From positions 1 through 38,937 of IMG/VR virus record IMGVR_UViG_3300030098_002685: DNA of 38,937 bases. One strand, given 5' to 3'. Source of the stretch: a virus. Below the pieces are notes generated by a model. The model searched no databases, had not been told where the DNA came from, and saw nothing but the letters and a program-made list of their open reading frames with translations. Of this stretch, positions 1-6,898 are shown in pieces. The stretch's first letter is position 1. The number at the start of each line of letters is the position of its first letter. Position numbers and translations under genes: made by a program.

Positions 1-250
1 CAATTGTATATGTGCCAGTTTTTAAGTTGGCATAAATTTTAAGGGGTATAAAAACTGGTTTTTCCGCTAACCCATCTTCCGTTCTAACTTTAGTTCCTTG
101 AACAGCTTTGTATAAAAGTATTTCTTTTTTACTTTTAATAGTATCTAAAACATCCTTTATATTTGTACAAAGAACAGGCTTGTCATTCCATTCAGCAGTG
201 TAAGCATGAAATGGAAAAAGAAAAAATATTACAATTAATAAGTATTTCAT
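1..250 (-). CDS. Secreted small protein, N-terminal part (gene crosses the contig ends)
   Basis: Start ATG is at 250-248. The frame is open to base 1 and continues from 38883 down to a TAA at 38804-38802, giving 109 residues in all. Residues 1-19 (MKYLLIVIFFLFPFHAYTA) are a clear signal peptide with likely cleavage before Glu20. The mature part has two cysteines (Cys28 and Cys94), which could form a periplasmic disulfide. The start overlaps the stop of the upstream basic mini-gene as ATGA, so translation is probably coupled. The stop is immediately followed by the ATG of the holin gene (TAAATG). Its position just before the holin suggests a role in lysis or the envelope, but I do not recognise the family. 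Confidence 0.85.
   Translation of the reverse strand, partial: MKYLLIVIFFLFPFHAYTAEWNDKPVLCTNIKDVLDTIKSKKEILLYKAVQGTKVRTEDGLAEKPVFIPLKIYANLKTGTYTI
3..56. repeat. Terminal overlap, left copy
   Basis: These 54 bases are identical to 38884-38937. The match continues two more bases outward with one mismatch (A at 2, G at 38883; the C at 1 matches 38882). Joining the ends restores a reading frame that crosses the junction, so this is the overlap of a circular or circularly permuted genome rather than a pair of functional repeats. The mismatch is in a third codon position and keeps isoleucine. Confidence 0.9.
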
Positions 251-366
251 TTTTTCTTAGGTTTCTTTTTTGTCATAGAGCCATTTTTTTTTGGTTTCAT
301 ACCTTGCATTGGTTTTTTCTTAGGTCTACCAATTTTATTTCCATATGTTCCAGTACCGTAGGGCAT
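247..366 (-). CDS. 39-aa lysine-rich protein with an AT-hook-like motif
   Basis: ATG at 366-364 preceded by AAAGGA at a good distance; TGA overlaps the next start (ATGA). The 39-residue product is extremely basic: about half of residues 11-39 are Lys or Arg, with only one or two hydrophobic side chains. Residues 13-18 read GRPKKK, which resembles the Gly-Arg-Pro core of an AT-hook that binds the minor groove of AT-rich DNA. Proximal Gly/Tyr residues (PYGTGTYGN) precede it. It could be a DNA-condensing or packaged nucleic-acid-binding peptide. Function is inference; the reading frame, RBS and coupling to its neighbour are seen. Confidence 0.7.
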   Translation of the reverse strand: MPYGTGTYGNKIGRPKKKPMQGMKPKKNGSMTKKKPKKK

Positions 367-382
367 AATAGTTATCCTTTCT

Positions 383-595
383 TTATTTTTTCTTTCCTAT
401 ATTTGCAAAACCAAAATAAGCACCAACCATAGCACTTAAAGAACCATACATCATCATTATTATAGATTCAGCAGGTTTTATTCTGTCAGGCCATAATAAT
501 ACTACAATAGTTACAATAGCCATAATAATTAAAGCAGACCAAGCCATATACCTTCTGTTTTTCTGCCATATTGATTTATCAGGAACATCAATCAT
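383..595 (-). CDS. Small two-TM membrane protein
   Basis: The 70-residue product has a short charged N-terminus (IDVPDKSIWQKNRR) and two hydrophobic segments, about residues 17-36 and 45-64, separated by a polar turn, ending in GKKK. I prefer the ATG at 595 because GGAG lies six bases upstream; an in-frame ATG at 607 has a weaker site. It overlaps the previous gene's end by 8 bases. The topology is that of a class II holin, but a better holin match lies at 38418-38801, so this could be an antiholin or another inner-membrane factor. Confidence 0.65.
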   Translation of the reverse strand: MIDVPDKSIWQKNRRYMAWSALIIMAIVTIVVLLWPDRIKPAESIIMMMYGSLSAMVGAYFGFANIGKKK

Positions 596-1034
596 GTGTA
601 TCTCCATTTGCGCCTATATCGGCAAGTTCATCTTGTAATTGTTCTCGTCTTTCTGATCTAGTCCTGTGTTTAGCTTTTCTATGACCAATATCCCATACAG
701 CTCTAGCTGTTGTGTCGTGGTCATAAACTTCTTCTGCTAACAGACGTACTCTATCTATTAGTCTAACAACCATTGTTTTGATTTGAGTTATTTCAGCTCT
801 AGTGTTATGAGCTTCTTCTTCTAAATTTTGTTCTAAATTTTCTATAGCTTTAACAGTATCAATTTTAATTTGTTCAATATTTTTCATTCGGTCTACTTGT
901 TGTTTACCGACTAAATCTTGTACAAATTTTAAAGTATATGTTCCTAACTTATATAAAATTACTATAGATATTAAAGCAATAACTATTGGAAAACCTAATT
1001 CCGATATTGCTGATGTTAAAGATTTTATTTCCAT
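588..1034 (-). CDS. Membrane-anchored coiled-coil protein
   Basis: 148 residues. Residues about 14-33 form one transmembrane segment (FPIVIALISIVILYKL). They are followed by a long charged helix, residues 40-100, with heptad-like spacing, then a basic tail (HRKAKHRTRSERR). The start overlaps the stop of the oxygenase gene by one base (TAATG), so it is translated as part of the late operon. One anchor plus a coiled coil fits an envelope-acting late protein, such as a spanin-like or holin accessory, or a minor virion protein. No family recognised. Confidence 0.7.
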   Translation of the reverse strand: MEIKSLTSAISELGFPIVIALISIVILYKLGTYTLKFVQDLVGKQQVDRMKNIEQIKIDTVKAIENLEQNLEEEAHNTRAEITQIKTMVVRLIDRVRLLAEEVYDHDTTARAVWDIGHRKAKHRTRSERREQLQDELADIGANGDTHD

Positions 1035-1612
1035 TATACTAATTCAAACCATCCTGCGGTTATATATTTCTCTTGATTTGGTGAAGGTACGCCTCTATGT
1101 AAATGTGACCATTCACTTGGAAATATTATGGTTCTACCTTTCTTTGCTTTAATTCTTCTTTGCTGTAATGCAAACTCTGTTTCTCCACCAACATCAACAT
1201 CATTTAAATAAGTAATAAACGACAACACTCTTAAACTTGTTTTTGCATCACTATTCATTCTTTCACAATGCCAAGCTTTATATGCACCATCTTTCGGATA
1301 TTTTTGTATATTAAATGAATCACTTATTTTTACATTTACAAAAGATAAAGTTGGAAAAAGTTTTTTATAATCATTTAAAAATTTATGCAAAATAGTAAGA
1401 TACTTATAAATTGTTTTATCACTACAATTTGCAGAAATGTTTTTATCAAAAGATTCTTTTATATCCTTAGATGGGTTTTTTTCGTTAGCAGTTACACCTT
1501 TAACTGTATGAAACATTGTATCATTTTTGTAAAACTCAAGTAAATCATCACAAATTTTTTCATCTAAATCTGCATACCCAATCAAAGAGTTTGGTGCTTC
1601 CAGTTTTTTCAT
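1034..1612 (-). CDS. 2OG-Fe(II) dioxygenase, prolyl 4-hydroxylase-like
   Basis: 192 residues. The C-terminal half carries the iron- and oxoglutarate-binding signature of the prolyl-4-hydroxylase-type superfamily: His115-x-Glu117 (in AWHCER, using Glu where many members have Asp), the distal His172 (HRGVPSP) and Lys182 ten residues later, which would bind the 2-oxoglutarate carboxylate. 'GGETEF' at 142-147 is also typical of phage members. The N-terminal 100 residues are less recognisable. It lies among tail-fibre genes and just before lysis genes in the late operon, so a substrate in fibre proteins or the host surface is possible; that is inference. Confidence 0.85.
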   Translation of the reverse strand: MKKLEAPNSLIGYADLDEKICDDLLEFYKNDTMFHTVKGVTANEKNPSKDIKESFDKNISANCSDKTIYKYLTILHKFLNDYKKLFPTLSFVNVKISDSFNIQKYPKDGAYKAWHCERMNSDAKTSLRVLSFITYLNDVDVGGETEFALQQRRIKAKKGRTIIFPSEWSHLHRGVPSPNQEKYITAGWFELV

Positions 1613-1797
1613 TAATCAAAAGTATGTGTTCCAATAGTGTTACCAGCATCTACCCACCTTAAAACTGCACGATAATGTCTATTTTGTGTATTTAATGGTA
1701 TGTGTTTATCTTGACCATCAATAATCGCAACTATTCTTTCAACTTTGTTGCCATTTTCATTAGTAGTCTCATATTTATTTGCTTGTGTTACAATCAT
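1612..1797 (-). CDS. Conserved small tail-region protein
   Basis: 61 residues with an AAGGATA ribosome site upstream; its stop overlaps the next start by one base. Short proteins of this pattern (a KY...V..IID....PL.T.NRHY..V..WV..GNTI core, residues 8-58) are a recurring companion of fibre genes in marine phages. That link rests on memory of the pattern rather than a search. It has no membrane segment or catalytic motif. It may be a fibre accessory or chaperone. Confidence 0.7.
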   Translation of the reverse strand: MIVTQANKYETTNENGNKVERIVAIIDGQDKHIPLNTQNRHYRAVLRWVDAGNTIGTHTFD

Positions 1798-1807
1798 TTA
1801 TTTATCC

Positions 1808-2878
1808 TTACATTTCTGCGTCAGCAATTACAGCACCAAACATCAAATCATTTGCGTGACTTGAATCAAGAGATGTATCGTTTATGTGTAATCCAGATAC
1901 TTCTGAATTGTCACTAACGGCTTCTGTCGTGCCATCATTTGCATTTCTGAATACACCATTAGCAGCACCATTTGGGTAAGTATTAACAACAGTCACAGAT
2001 GGGTCTGTTCTCAATTCTATTGCAAGTTTATGGTCAACAAGAAAATCCCCATGATCGTCAGCAATTGTGAAAAAAGAATAACCATTACCTACTCCTGTAT
2101 TGCCAGATTTTGATACATCGTGACCAATACTAGAAAAAAAGTATCGTTGACAATCAGACCATTCTTCTGCAAAAGATTTTCTGTCATATGTTCCAGCGAC
2201 ATCTGCAACTTCTAATTGAACATCTGTAATATATAAAATATCTCCAACATTATTAGTTTCAGTTTGCGACCAGATAAAGACAGCAATATTATTTGTTGAT
2301 GAGGTATCAACAGCAATACCCTCTATTGTATATGTAGCAAAAGAAGTAGTTAAAGCTAAACTTGCAGCCGTATTTTCATAGGTCCAATTTGTAGCTAATG
2401 TAGGTACAGTTGAGGCATTTTCCCAAGCATTAACAACATCACTTGTAACTGAATCAGCAGTTCCATCCCACGAAATAACAGCAGCCCTAACATCTGTTAA
2501 TCTAGCATTACTAACTTTAGCTTTAAACTGTAAAGATACTGTTTGACCAATAGCAGCGTGACTGTCAGCAGACTCAAGAAATTGCACAATACCAAATTTT
2601 TTATCGTCTGTTTCTACATCTAAAGCAATAGTATTAGGTGAGCCACCATCAGGTGCTGTTGTACTACGAGTAACATCCACAATATCATTACCATCAGAAA
2701 CTAAATTCCATCTGTCCAAAGTATAACTGTCGTCGTTGTTGTTATAAGTTGAAGCAGAAGTTATTGCTGCTCCACCACCTCTTTGATTGACCATCATAGC
2801 TCCATTAATCAATAAATTTTTATTATTGTTTAAATTTCCTACAGGAACATCTGTTGGTCTAGCACCTAAATATGGCAT
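1808..2878 (-). CDS. Tail fibre / receptor-binding protein with carbohydrate-binding-like module
   Basis: 356 residues. It begins MPYLGARPTDVP, an N-terminal tag shared with the adhesin at 3135-3761 (MPYLGKEPNASP), which suggests both dock to the same tail component. Residues 21-34 (NLLINGAMMVNQRG) are a common opening of phage fibre modules. They are followed by a beta-rich, Thr/Ser/Asn-rich region that resembles a carbohydrate-binding jelly roll up to about 230, then a collar (AEEWSDCQRYFFSS) and a C-terminal tip. The start overlaps the stop of the upstream small gene by one base. Probably displayed on the virion and involved in host recognition. Confidence 0.8.
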   Translation of the reverse strand: MPYLGARPTDVPVGNLNNNKNLLINGAMMVNQRGGGAAITSASTYNNNDDSYTLDRWNLVSDGNDIVDVTRSTTAPDGGSPNTIALDVETDDKKFGIVQFLESADSHAAIGQTVSLQFKAKVSNARLTDVRAAVISWDGTADSVTSDVVNAWENASTVPTLATNWTYENTAASLALTTSFATYTIEGIAVDTSSTNNIAVFIWSQTETNNVGDILYITDVQLEVADVAGTYDRKSFAEEWSDCQRYFFSSIGHDVSKSGNTGVGNGYSFFTIADDHGDFLVDHKLAIELRTDPSVTVVNTYPNGAANGVFRNANDGTTEAVSDNSEVSGLHINDTSLDSSHANDLMFGAVIADAEM

Positions 2879-3123
2879 TATTCCACTCCAAGTCTTTTGT
2901 TTCTATCGGCAGCAGTTTCTATTGTAGCATTTGTAATAGTAGTATTCTTAGTGCTATCTGAAGCCTTTTTGCTTACACCCTCTATATCACAATAATAGTC
3001 AATCGCTTTTCTAGCTTTATTGCTAACAGCGTTTTCTAGCCATGTTTGGATGTCTACTATTTGACCATTCATAGCTTTTTGTTGAACGTCATTTAGGGTT
3101 ACTTTATATTCTTTGTCTGCCAT
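2878..3123 (-). CDS. Small fibre-region protein, unknown
   Basis: 81 residues, mostly helical and charged, with an AAGGAGAAAACA ribosome site. The N-terminus (YKVTLNDVQQKAM) is followed by a DIQTWLENAVSNKARKAIDYYCDIE helix pair and a Thr/Asn-rich tail. It sits between two adhesin genes. It may be a fibre chaperone or assembly factor. No family recognised. Confidence 0.65.
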   Translation of the reverse strand: MADKEYKVTLNDVQQKAMNGQIVDIQTWLENAVSNKARKAIDYYCDIEGVSKKASDSTKNTTITNATIETAADRNKRLGVE

Positions 3124-3134
3124 TGTTTTCTCCT

Positions 3135-3761
3135 TTAGGCTATTTTCTGAACATTAAACCAAGTATATTCTTTTGATCCAGTCATATTTGTAGCACCACC
3201 AAAATTATGATGGACAAACACTTCTAAATAATCATTTGCATCTAATAATGCAATGCCAGTAGTGTTAGCAGCCATAGAAGCTGAAGCAGAAGCATGAGTC
3301 CTTGTTCTAAATAAATCTCCACCATTTTTTTGAATATAAATAATTAAGTTGTCAGCATCTGTTCCAGTAGTATGAACACTTGCAATAGCTAAATACAAAC
3401 CATCAACAGGTGCTGTAAAACGATAATTTGTTGAGCTATCAAAATCATTATTGCGGTCATAAACTTCTGTAGCCAAAGAAAGTTTTGTAATAGTGGTATT
3501 GTTTACAGATTGATTACTAGCTAGATGAGCATGAACCGCAGGTTGTAATGGCATATCCATAATACCATTTGTATCAAATGTCATACTTGTAGTAGTTCCT
3601 AGTGTTGAGCCTTTTCCAAAAGTTAATTTATCAGCAGAGTCATCTAGACCTATGTGGTAATCAACAGCATTACCATCTAGCTTCAATAAAATATCTTCTG
3701 CTGCACCTGTTCCTAGTGTTTGGCTAGGTGAAGCGTTTGGTTCTTTACCTAGATATGGCAT
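3135..3761 (-). CDS. Adhesin with C1q-like C-terminal domain
   Basis: 208 residues. The N-terminal MPYLG tag matches the fibre at 1808-2878. Residues about 15-75 repeat the 'TGAAEDILLKLDG...DDSADKLTFGKGS' pattern of phage fibre shafts. Residues about 105-208 have the C1q/TNF-like jelly-roll signature: YRFTAPVDGLYL, then alternating strands with IYIQKNGG and a final EYTWFNVQKI strand. C1q-like tips trimerise and bind surface ligands. The stop overlaps the upstream gene's context closely, as expected in the fibre operon. It is probably a trimeric side fibre or receptor-binding tip. Confidence 0.8.
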   Translation of the reverse strand: MPYLGKEPNASPSQTLGTGAAEDILLKLDGNAVDYHIGLDDSADKLTFGKGSTLGTTTSMTFDTNGIMDMPLQPAVHAHLASNQSVNNTTITKLSLATEVYDRNNDFDSSTNYRFTAPVDGLYLAIASVHTTGTDADNLIIYIQKNGGDLFRTRTHASASASMAANTTGIALLDANDYLEVFVHHNFGGATNMTGSKEYTWFNVQKIA

Positions 3762-4108
3762 TATGTAATCTCCATTACTGAAATTGAAATATCAGCAGCA
3801 GCACTAGCTGTTAGTTTTACTACATCGGTAGTTTCAAGCACTATTTTATTACCCTGCATTACTTCTAAGGAAGAATTTGCAGGTATAGTTGTGGAAGTAA
3901 GAAGCTCAACATTTTGGTTAGCTTCGTCATTGTTTCCTGACCTATTAGCGGTATCAGTTTCAATGGTAAGTGTAACTGTTATGTCTGAGCTTTGGGTGTT
4001 ACCAATTATAAGTCCTAGAACTACTGTAGTAGTAGAACTAGCAACCGTATAAATTACATCAGCCGAAGTAACTCCAGCTTTACTAATTTGTTTAAAGGTA
4101 TTGGCCAT
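3761..4108 (-). CDS. Small beta-sandwich virion protein
   Basis: 115 residues, Thr/Ser/Ile/Val-rich, with alternating polar and hydrophobic strands over its full length (VLGLIIGNTQSSDITVTLTIE, IVLETTDVVKLTA). It ends in a strand (ISISVMEIT). The composition and position next to the main fibre suggest an immunoglobulin-like or jelly-roll decoration of the tail. The start follows an AGGAGAAAA ribosome site. Assignment is by pattern only. Confidence 0.65.
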   Translation of the reverse strand: MANTFKQISKAGVTSADVIYTVASSTTTVVLGLIIGNTQSSDITVTLTIETDTANRSGNNDEANQNVELLTSTTIPANSSLEVMQGNKIVLETTDVVKLTASAAADISISVMEIT

Positions 4109-4118
4109 ATTTTTTCTC

Positions 4119-6872
4119 CTATCCTAAAGCAATGATTAAGCCAATAGCCGAGGCTTCTGATATACCTGATGATGCTGTTCCCCATTCTGGAGCATTTTCA
4201 CCAGAGTTAACTTGTAAAACTTGACCAGCAGAACCTATGCCTAATTTAGAAATAGTTGTACTTCCAGAAGCGTATAGTATATCTCCAGCTGTATATGAAG
4301 TTATATTTGTTCCACCTTTAGCAGCACCTACAGTAGCTAAATTTGCATTGGGTAAACTACCTGTTACTTCGTCTGTTAAATCAACTCCACCAGATTTAAT
4401 TGTGATTGTTCCAGAGCTTGCTGCAAAATTATCTGAGCTAAATTGGGCAACACCTTTGGCTGATGTCGAAGCATCATCACCAGCAACGGTAATTGTGTCT
4501 GTAGCGGAACCTGAAGTAGTTATACCTGAGCCACCAGCAATAGTTAAAGTGTTGCCTGTATTAATTGTTTGGTTAGAACCACCATCACCTGCTGCTGTAA
4601 ATGATCCAGCGGTCCCAGTAAAAGTTATTGTGTCGGAAGAAGCATTTGTAGTTATTGCTACTGTTCCTGCGCCAGCTAATGTTAAAGAATCTGTTGCTGA
4701 ATCTGCTACAACATCATCTTGTCCTGATACAGATATAGTCTTAAACACATTGGAAGCATCTGATCCTTGATCTCCAGTTCTAGTAAAATGTAACGCAACA
4801 GCATCATTATTAGTAAAACTTCCTGTTCCTGTAACATATGTCAACGCTAACTTAGAATATCCAGAAGCATCAGTAGATGCTCCAGTAATGTTCCATATAG
4901 CATAAATGCTTGGGTTAGTTCGTTTTCTCATGGTTATAGTACCACGTAACGATGTTGTAGTAGAGTCATCCCAACTTAATACTAACGCTTCTATATCGGC
5001 ACCATCGGCATCTGCGTCATCTATATAGGCAATTGTGGCACTACCTAGTGTAGAATTATTAAATCGTATTACTCCACTACCAGGATCGGAATCTGTGGTT
5101 GTTGTGCTATATGTTAAATGAATACCAGCAGCAGCACCTAAATCTCCGTTTTTAGTAAAGTTAACATCTAAACTGTCTCCATTACTAAACGAACCGCTAC
5201 CTGCAACATAAGCAACAGGAACTTGTGTCCATCCACTTTCATCAGTTACAGCAGCATTTACTTTATATAAGGCATAAGTTGTAGGTGTGCCTCTTTTTTC
5301 TATTCTAACGTAACCTTTTACTGCATCTGTGCTGTCATCCCATGATTGAACAAAAGCTGATATATCTGTGCTATTTTGGTCTGCATCATCGACATACAAT
5401 ACTGTTACGCTTGCTGGTGTTCCGTGATTAAATGCTATTTCACCAGCTCCAGGGTCAGCATTACTAGTACCATTATCAAATACTAGATGTAATCCAGAAA
5501 ACCCTGCTGTACCTGTTTGTGTAAAAAACAAGTCTAAATCATCACTAGCACTATATGTTCCATTAGATACAACGTGAGTAACAGGCACTTTAGTGTAACC
5601 ACTAGCATTTGTTGTAGCACCACTTACCTTGTATATTGCGTATGTTGAGGGTGTACCTCGTTTTTGTATTTTAATAAAACCTTTATTAGAAGCATCTGTT
5701 GAGTCGTCGAATGACTGTATAAAAGATGATACTGTTACTCCATTTTGATCAGCATCATCTATGTATAATATTGTTACACTTCCTACAGTTCCATGATTAA
5801 AGGCTATTTCTCCTGCACCTGGATCTGTATCTGATGTGCCATCATCAAATTTAAAATATAACCCTGCTTGTGCAACATCACCTGATGGGGAAAAGTTAAC
5901 GGATACTTCAGCATTATTGCTAATACTGGTACTACCAGCTACATAAGTAACATTAACTTTTGTATAACCAGATGCATCTGTTAATCCAGTTACTTTAAAT
6001 ATTACTAATGGACTTGAGCTATTAGGATTACCAGCTATGGTTAAAAACCCTGCATTTGCTGAATTAGAGTCATCCCAAGTGGCTACCCAAGCACTTATAT
6101 CGTTTGTTCCGTCAGAATCATCAATATACAGTAAAGACGCACTATTTAAGCTAGTATTGTTAAATCGAATAAAACCTGCTCCTGGGTCGCTGTCTGTAGT
6201 TGTGGTACTGTACTGCATAGAAATACCACCCATCATACCAGTAGCACCCACAGGCAATCCTAGGGATAATGCTAAAGCTCCTGTGCTTGTTGTAAAGCTA
6301 GCAGAACCAGTTGCGCTTTGTGCAGCACCATTACTAACGCCTACGGTGCTTGTAGAGGCACTTACAGAGCTTACTCTTCCTGTTGTTGCTTCTATACTCA
6401 ATCCATCAGATGCAATACCTAAGAGCTTACCATCGTTAACAGATGGATCTGGCATAGTTGCAGACACAGAATCTGGAGCTGATACTGGTAATACCATAGC
6501 TCTTCCGCTATCTCTTTGTAGCTGTTGTGCAATCATAGTTAATTTATCTAAGGCAGATTCATGGGTTTCTGCTGGAAATGCGTCGTTTTCTATATAATCT
6601 ACAGTTTGAGTTAAAGGCACTTCTCTTGAAATAACTAGGGTTTCTGCTGATGATGGAGGTGTACCCATAACAACATTACCTCCACTAGCTGAACCAGCAC
6701 CAGTTACCGTATAATGGGTCGTAATTGTTTTTAAAGCACTAGCACCTGTAGCAGTAGTAACTACATAAACTTTAAGGTCAGAATCCTGTATTATCTTAAA
6801 ATCATAGGCAAATGTGTCAGTAGACCCATTACCTGTATATTCTTTACGTGCTGTTGTAGTTGTTATAGTCAT
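4119..6872 (-). CDS. Main tail fibre, T7 gp17-like N-terminus with four internal repeats
   Basis: 917 residues. Residues 8-125 match the T7-type fibre attachment domain (ARKEYTGNGSTDTFAYDF, later VDYIENDAFPAETHESALDKLTMIAQQLQR), which anchors fibres at the tail-tube junction. Residues about 217-704 hold four tandem repeats of roughly 120 residues. Each repeat has a DPGxGxIxFN motif, an IDDAD motif, a WDDS motif, and a YAIYKV...SGYTKVxVTYV end. The C-terminal 210 residues are a Thr/Ser/Gly-rich shaft ending in AKGGTNITSYTAGDILYA and GQVLQVNSGENAPEWG, a frequent fibre terminus. The repeats probably extend the shaft or present several ligand sites. The attachment domain makes the overall call secure. 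Confidence 0.92.
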   Translation of the reverse strand: MTITTTTARKEYTGNGSTDTFAYDFKIIQDSDLKVYVVTTATGASALKTITTHYTVTGAGSASGGNVVMGTPPSSAETLVISREVPLTQTVDYIENDAFPAETHESALDKLTMIAQQLQRDSGRAMVLPVSAPDSVSATMPDPSVNDGKLLGIASDGLSIEATTGRVSSVSASTSTVGVSNGAAQSATGSASFTTSTGALALSLGLPVGATGMMGGISMQYSTTTTDSDPGAGFIRFNNTSLNSASLLYIDDSDGTNDISAWVATWDDSNSANAGFLTIAGNPNSSSPLVIFKVTGLTDASGYTKVNVTYVAGSTSISNNAEVSVNFSPSGDVAQAGLYFKFDDGTSDTDPGAGEIAFNHGTVGSVTILYIDDADQNGVTVSSFIQSFDDSTDASNKGFIKIQKRGTPSTYAIYKVSGATTNASGYTKVPVTHVVSNGTYSASDDLDLFFTQTGTAGFSGLHLVFDNGTSNADPGAGEIAFNHGTPASVTVLYVDDADQNSTDISAFVQSWDDSTDAVKGYVRIEKRGTPTTYALYKVNAAVTDESGWTQVPVAYVAGSGSFSNGDSLDVNFTKNGDLGAAAGIHLTYSTTTTDSDPGSGVIRFNNSTLGSATIAYIDDADADGADIEALVLSWDDSTTTSLRGTITMRKRTNPSIYAIWNITGASTDASGYSKLALTYVTGTGSFTNNDAVALHFTRTGDQGSDASNVFKTISVSGQDDVVADSATDSLTLAGAGTVAITTNASSDTITFTGTAGSFTAAGDGGSNQTINTGNTLTIAGGSGITTSGSATDTITVAGDDASTSAKGVAQFSSDNFAASSGTITIKSGGVDLTDEVTGSLPNANLATVGAAKGGTNITSYTAGDILYASGSTTISKLGIGSAGQVLQVNSGENAPEWGTASSGISEASAIGLIIALG
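4761..6224 (-). repeat. Four tandem ~360-bp repeats inside the tail fibre gene
   Basis: The coding repeats correspond to residues about 217-336, 337-456, 458-580 and 582-704 of the fibre. They are diverged at DNA level but keep the spacing of the DPGxG, IDDAD, WDDS and SGYTKV blocks. Copies 2 and 3 are the closest pair (both have GEIAFNHGT and KRGTP.TYA.YKV). Copies 1 and 4 share YSTTTTDSDPG and IRFNN, so the array alternates two subtypes in the order A-B-B-A. Confidence 0.85.
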
Positions 6873-6898
6873 AATACACCTTTATATAGAAAAAAAAC

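Noticed and set aside
3-56. Terminal repeats as genuine short direct terminal repeats of a linear phage genome
   Set aside because: The repeat lies inside a gene that only becomes intact when the ends are merged, so it is an assembly overlap of a circular or permuted molecule.
163-432. Rightward 89-aa frame over the small late genes
   Set aside because: Phe/His-rich sequence with no ribosome site, antisense to three well-supported leftward frames.
383-595. Calling the two-TM protein the phage holin
   Set aside because: The 38418-38801 product matches the 3TM holin pattern better and lies nearer the endolysin; the small protein is left as unknown.
4237-4770. Long rightward frames antisense to the tail fibre (also 6037-6597 and 14999-15484)
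   Set aside because: Mirror frames caused by Thr/Ser/Ala-rich coding on the other strand; Pro/Val/Ala-biased, no start signals.
4119-6872. Diversity-generating retroelement target in the fibre
   Set aside because: No reverse transcriptase gene and no template repeat seen anywhere in the window.
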